Shown in pieces: positions 13,309 to 15,810 of a stretch of DNA of 15,810 nucleotides. Position numbers and translations under genes: made by a program. The stretch is taken from assembly GCA_038246645.1 (NCBI GenBank), contig JBBRVS010000124.1:1-15810 (forward strand). The letters are read 5' to 3'. The notes under the pieces are model-generated. The model did no database searches. It saw only the letters and a list, made by a program, of their open reading frames with translations, and had not been told where the DNA came from. This stretch comes from JAHCHG01 sp038246645 (GTDB taxonomy: Bacteria; Acidobacteriota; Blastocatellia; Pyrinomonadales; Pyrinomonadaceae). How positions within the stretch are numbered: position 1 is the first letter of the stretch; each line of letters begins with the position of its first letter.

Positions 13309-13719
13309 TTAATTTTCGAGTAGTTTGACAAATCCGGCTTGCTCAAAATGGTGGTCGGTCGTCAAAGTGTAAAGCAATTGCTGTTCGTTCATCACTAAAA
13401 AACTGAGGGCATCGCAGAGTGAATATTATTTATCCAAACGATTTTCGAGCAATTTCATTGCCGCTTGGTGGCGTGTTTCATCAATCCAAACGAGTTCGAG
13501 ACGCGGCAGAAAAAGCAAATCTCGGATGTAAGTCAGAGATTCGGCGCGGTCGTATCCGCGAGATTGGGAAAGCGGAACAAATTCGGCTAAAACGTAATTT
13601 GTCGTGACGAATCGGCGAGCTGATCGGAAATATTCGACGGCTTTTTCGTGGCGAAAGTCGGTTTCATCGTGAGCGCAGAGCAAACCGGAAGTGTCGAGAA
13701 ATAAATTTTCAGCCGTCAT
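13309..13719 (-). pseudogene. PIN-domain toxin interrupted by an in-frame TAA
   Basis: From the ATG at 13719 (a GTG at 13722 is possible) the frame encodes LFLDTSGLLCAHDETDF and FVTTNYVLAEFVPLS, with the first Asp and the Glu of the PIN site. It then meets TAA at 13428-13426 after LLENRLDK. The same frame continues YSLCDALSFLVMNEQQ ... LTTDHHFEQAGFVKLLEN to TAA at 13311-13309. Ignoring the stop, the length (about 136) and all four acidic positions match PIN toxins. The stop removes the last two catalytic acids. Family members often have Asp, Glu or Asn at this point, so one base change (for example GAA to TAA) explains it. Confidence 0.85.
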
Positions 13720-13724
13720 CACAG

Positions 13725-13988
13725 CTATAAACCTCTGCCGTATTCGCGGGCAAGGTCGGCATCAATTTTATCGTTGTCGGCGGAACGCGAATCGCCGCTC
13801 TTGACCGCGCCGAAATGTCCGGCAAATTTTGCTTCGCGGCGTTGTTTTTCCTCTTCGCTTAATTCCGGCTTCGCCGGTTCAGCGTCGAGCAAAGTTACAA
13901 CCGCCCGCGTTTTGCGCGTGATAGTAACGGGTTCGAGTAAAGTAACAATTCCGTTTGTATCAATTTCGGCTTCGATGGTAGTCAACAT
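13725..13988 (-). CDS. antitoxin of the broken PIN toxin
   Basis: 87 residues from the ATG at 13988, which has AAAGGAG 6-7 nt upstream. A longer reading to 14051 would run into the methyltransferase gene and is rejected. The N-terminal half (MLTTIEAEIDTNGIVTLLEP and TRKTRAVVTLLD) is a small beta domain like those of antitoxins that carry a swapped-hairpin DNA-binding fold. The C-terminal half is charged (LSEEEKQRREAKFAGHFG). It lies 28 bp after the methyltransferase stop and about 5 bp before the toxin. It remains intact although the toxin is disrupted. Confidence 0.75.
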   Translation of the reverse strand: MLTTIEAEIDTNGIVTLLEPVTITRKTRAVVTLLDAEPAKPELSEEEKQRREAKFAGHFGAVKSGDSRSADNDKIDADLAREYGRGL

Positions 13989-14016
13989 ATAAATCTCCTT
14001 TCCACTCAAAATTATA

Positions 14017-15810
14017 TCACGTCTTGCCTTCGACAATCGCAATTTCCTCATCGGTTAAACCGTATAATTGATAAACCAAACAATCTATCGCGTCTTCCAA
14101 CTCTTGTGTGTCGGCGTTGGGCGCAAGTTTCTTGGCTTCGATGATTTCGTCAACGATTTCGGCAATTTCGGTTTGTTGCGCGTTGGTGGCTTTTGGAATT
14201 GGAAAAGGAGTCAAATAATTAGTTTTGAAAGTATAATAACCGCCACGCAAAACATAACCCGTTGATGAAAGGAAAAACCATAAAACTTTTGAGTTGAGTA
14301 AGCCAAGCAAATAATTTGTGTTTTTTATATAGTTTTCTTTGAATACAAAACTATAAACTTTGGTCGTATGATAAAGAGTTCCTTGATTATCAAAAGTCAT
14401 CTGACAGCCTAAAGCAATTTCAGGTGTCATAATTTTCGGACTTGCAAATTCAGTAAGATTTTGTGGACGACTAAAGCAATGCCAATCTTTCTCAAATCTA
14501 TAGTTTTCTCTTTCGGCTAAAGTGTTTTTATTTTCGAGAAGATATTCCCAGCCTTTTGGAAAATTATCTTGTATAAATTTCTGAGACATCAATTCGGCTT
14601 TTCCTAAACGAATTTGATAAGGAAAAATAACAACATTTTTGGCTTCCGGTAATTCATAGCGATGAACATCTTTGCCCATTAAAAATGGCTTTAAAAGTCC
14701 TTTTTCAATCTCAATTTCGCTTTCAATCTGCTTGGAGTAGCAAACGATTGTTTTATCTCTCTCTTGTAAAACTTTCAAAACGAAAATTTTGTCTGCACTT
14801 GTTGCGATGCCTTGAAAAATCTTGCGCGTAATGTCGCCAAGTTTTGTAGTTTGTTTTTGTAGCTTTTTTAGTAGTTTGTCTTTATCACCAATTTGAAAAT
14901 CCCAATCATCTGTTTTAGGTGCGTCTAAAGTTTCACGTTGATGATTGTCAGATACTAAGTTTTTGCTAATATGCTCAAAAACACCGACATTCTCTTTAAT
15001 CTTGGAAATCTCAATAAAATCAAAACTGTTTTGCGATTGTTTAGATAAAAATAATAAACAAGTGTAAGTTGTTGCTTCATCAAAAATTTGTTCAGCACCA
15101 AATCTTACAATTTGGCGAAGTGCCTTTTTTCGTCCTAATAAATCGCGCAATGATTTACCAAAACTAGCTTGAAAAAATTTATGCGGCACAATATAAGAAA
15201 ATTGACCTTTATCGCTCAGTAAGTTGTAACCACTTTCAATGAAAAGTCCGTAAATATCAAAACTGCCTTGTGCAGATTTATATTTTTCTCGATATATCGG
15301 AATCATTTCAGGTTGAGTTTGTTGCAAGCCTTGAACACGCAAATAAGGCGGATTGCCGATGACAATATCAAAACCTTTTTCGATGCCGAACATCCATTCA
15401 GCATCAAACCAATCGGCAAACGCATCTTGATTTTCGGGTGAAAAATTGGCGATTTTGTCGGCGGCATCGGGCGCGTAGCCGGTTTGTTTGAGCAGATCGG
15501 CAATTTCGGTGCGAATCTCTTTGTCCTTGGTGCGCCATTTCAATTTGGTCGAAGGCGTTCGCGCCCGGAAGATTTTACTGCGAACCTGTTTTAATTCCTT
15601 TTCGAGATTATTAACTTCGCCCGGTTTGAGCATCGCCTGTGCGTCCAATCCGATCAAAGTATTTGCCGCGACGAGTTTTGTTTCCAGATTCGGCAACGGA
15701 CGAACGCCGCGATTCGGGCGCGTGTCGTCAATTTTCTGGTCAATAATCAGCGAGATAAAAAAGCGGAGTTTGGAAATCTGAATCGCTACGGGCTGAATGT
15801 CCACGCCGTA
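14017..15810 (-). CDS. Eco57I/TaqI-like adenine-specific DNA methyltransferase or type IIG restriction enzyme, partial (5' end outside the window)
   Basis: About 597 residues are visible and the frame is open at the window edge. The first codons read YGVDIQPVAIQISKLRFFIS, an internal methyltransferase motif, so the N-terminus is missing. The catalytic motif IV NPPY is in IVIGNPPYLRVQG, followed by FDIYGLFIESGYNLLSDKG and FSYIVPHKFFQASFGKSLR. A target-recognition region follows (TaqI-like specificity domain type; DITRKIFQGIATSADKIFVL ... YYTFKTNYLTPFPIP). The tail LVYQLYGLTDEEIAIVEG is the typical end of such enzymes. It methylates adenine in DNA; whether a nuclease domain exists cannot be judged from this part. 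GC is visibly lower in about 14200-15300 than in the flanks. Confidence 0.88.
   Translation of the reverse strand, partial: YGVDIQPVAIQISKLRFFISLIIDQKIDDTRPNRGVRPLPNLETKLVAANTLIGLDAQAMLKPGEVNNLEKELKQVRSKIFRARTPSTKLKWRTKDKEIRTEIADLLKQTGYAPDAADKIANFSPENQDAFADWFDAEWMFGIEKGFDIVIGNPPYLRVQGLQQTQPEMIPIYREKYKSAQGSFDIYGLFIESGYNLLSDKGQFSYIVPHKFFQASFGKSLRDLLGRKKALRQIVRFGAEQIFDEATTYTCLLFLSKQSQNSFDFIEISKIKENVGVFEHISKNLVSDNHQRETLDAPKTDDWDFQIGDKDKLLKKLQKQTTKLGDITRKIFQGIATSADKIFVLKVLQERDKTIVCYSKQIESEIEIEKGLLKPFLMGKDVHRYELPEAKNVVIFPYQIRLGKAELMSQKFIQDNFPKGWEYLLENKNTLAERENYRFEKDWHCFSRPQNLTEFASPKIMTPEIALGCQMTFDNQGTLYHTTKVYSFVFKENYIKNTNYLLGLLNSKVLWFFLSSTGYVLRGGYYTFKTNYLTPFPIPKATNAQQTEIAEIVDEIIEAKKLAPNADTQELEDAIDCLVYQLYGLTDEEIAIVEGKT

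Noticed and set aside
12340..14147. Repeated segments considered as a CRISPR array
   Set aside because: The repeats are over 100 bp, encode a protein tail and are spaced more than 800 bp apart by genes.
12340..14147. Tail repeats considered as integron attC sites
   Set aside because: They are coding sequence with clear homology to the methyltransferase end, I saw no attC-like core or paired simple sites, and no integrase gene is present in the window.

Overview
The window looks like part of an Acidobacteriota chromosome, most likely a Blastocatellia/Pyrinomonas-type bacterium. This is an inference from gene content (a VWFA-related protein of the acidobacterial type, a PhyH-family dioxygenase, TrmFO), moderate GC and intergenic palindromic and heptad repeats. 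No 16S rRNA or other decisive marker is present.

Layout. (1) 1-451, minus strand: a type II toxin-antitoxin pair. The antitoxin is intact, but the PIN toxin carries an in-frame TAG and runs off the left edge. (2) 480-3505, minus strand: a membrane-anchored unknown protein (480-1220), then a tightly packed trio of a four-helix membrane protein, a PhyH dioxygenase and a secreted VWA protein, transcribed 3505 to 1274 from a probable extended -10 promoter. (3) 3585-7966: the glyoxylate shunt. Malate synthase (aceB) and isocitrate lyase (aceA) lie on the minus strand and end at a strong terminator. An IclR-family regulator is divergent on the plus strand. The aceB-iclR gap holds three copies of a palindromic operator-like motif (GTTC-N7-TGAA), and aceA has a duplicated ribosome-binding site that creates a 7-codon leader ORF. 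(4) 8107-10876: a hotdog thioesterase, trmFO with a newly noticed 55-residue membrane protein overlapping its 3' end, and an HD-superfamily hydrolase. (5) 10942-11017: tRNA-Thr(CGT), with a promoter that interlocks with that of the HD gene. (6) 11018-15810: accessory DNA next to the tRNA. It holds a possible integrase-tail remnant, a 168-bp element with 24-bp terminal inverted repeats, a headless gene fragment, three tandem toxin-antitoxin modules, and a partial Eco57I/TaqI-like DNA methyltransferase or restriction enzyme.

The most unusual structure is in region 6. Each of the three toxin-antitoxin modules is preceded on its coding strand by a copy of the 3' end of the methyltransferase gene. 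One copy is the real gene end, one is a 121-bp perfect duplicate, and one is a roughly 104-bp diverged copy. The layout is therefore [MTase tail - antitoxin - toxin] x 3, a cassette-like array. The toxin nearest the methyltransferase has an in-frame TAA, so two of the four PIN toxins in the window are disrupted by single nonsense codons while their antitoxins stay open.

Functional logic: region 3 is a self-contained C2/acetate-utilisation locus with a dedicated regulator. Regions 1 and 6 look like addiction/defence cargo. Region 4 is mixed housekeeping (tRNA m5U54 methylation, thioesterase, HD hydrolase).
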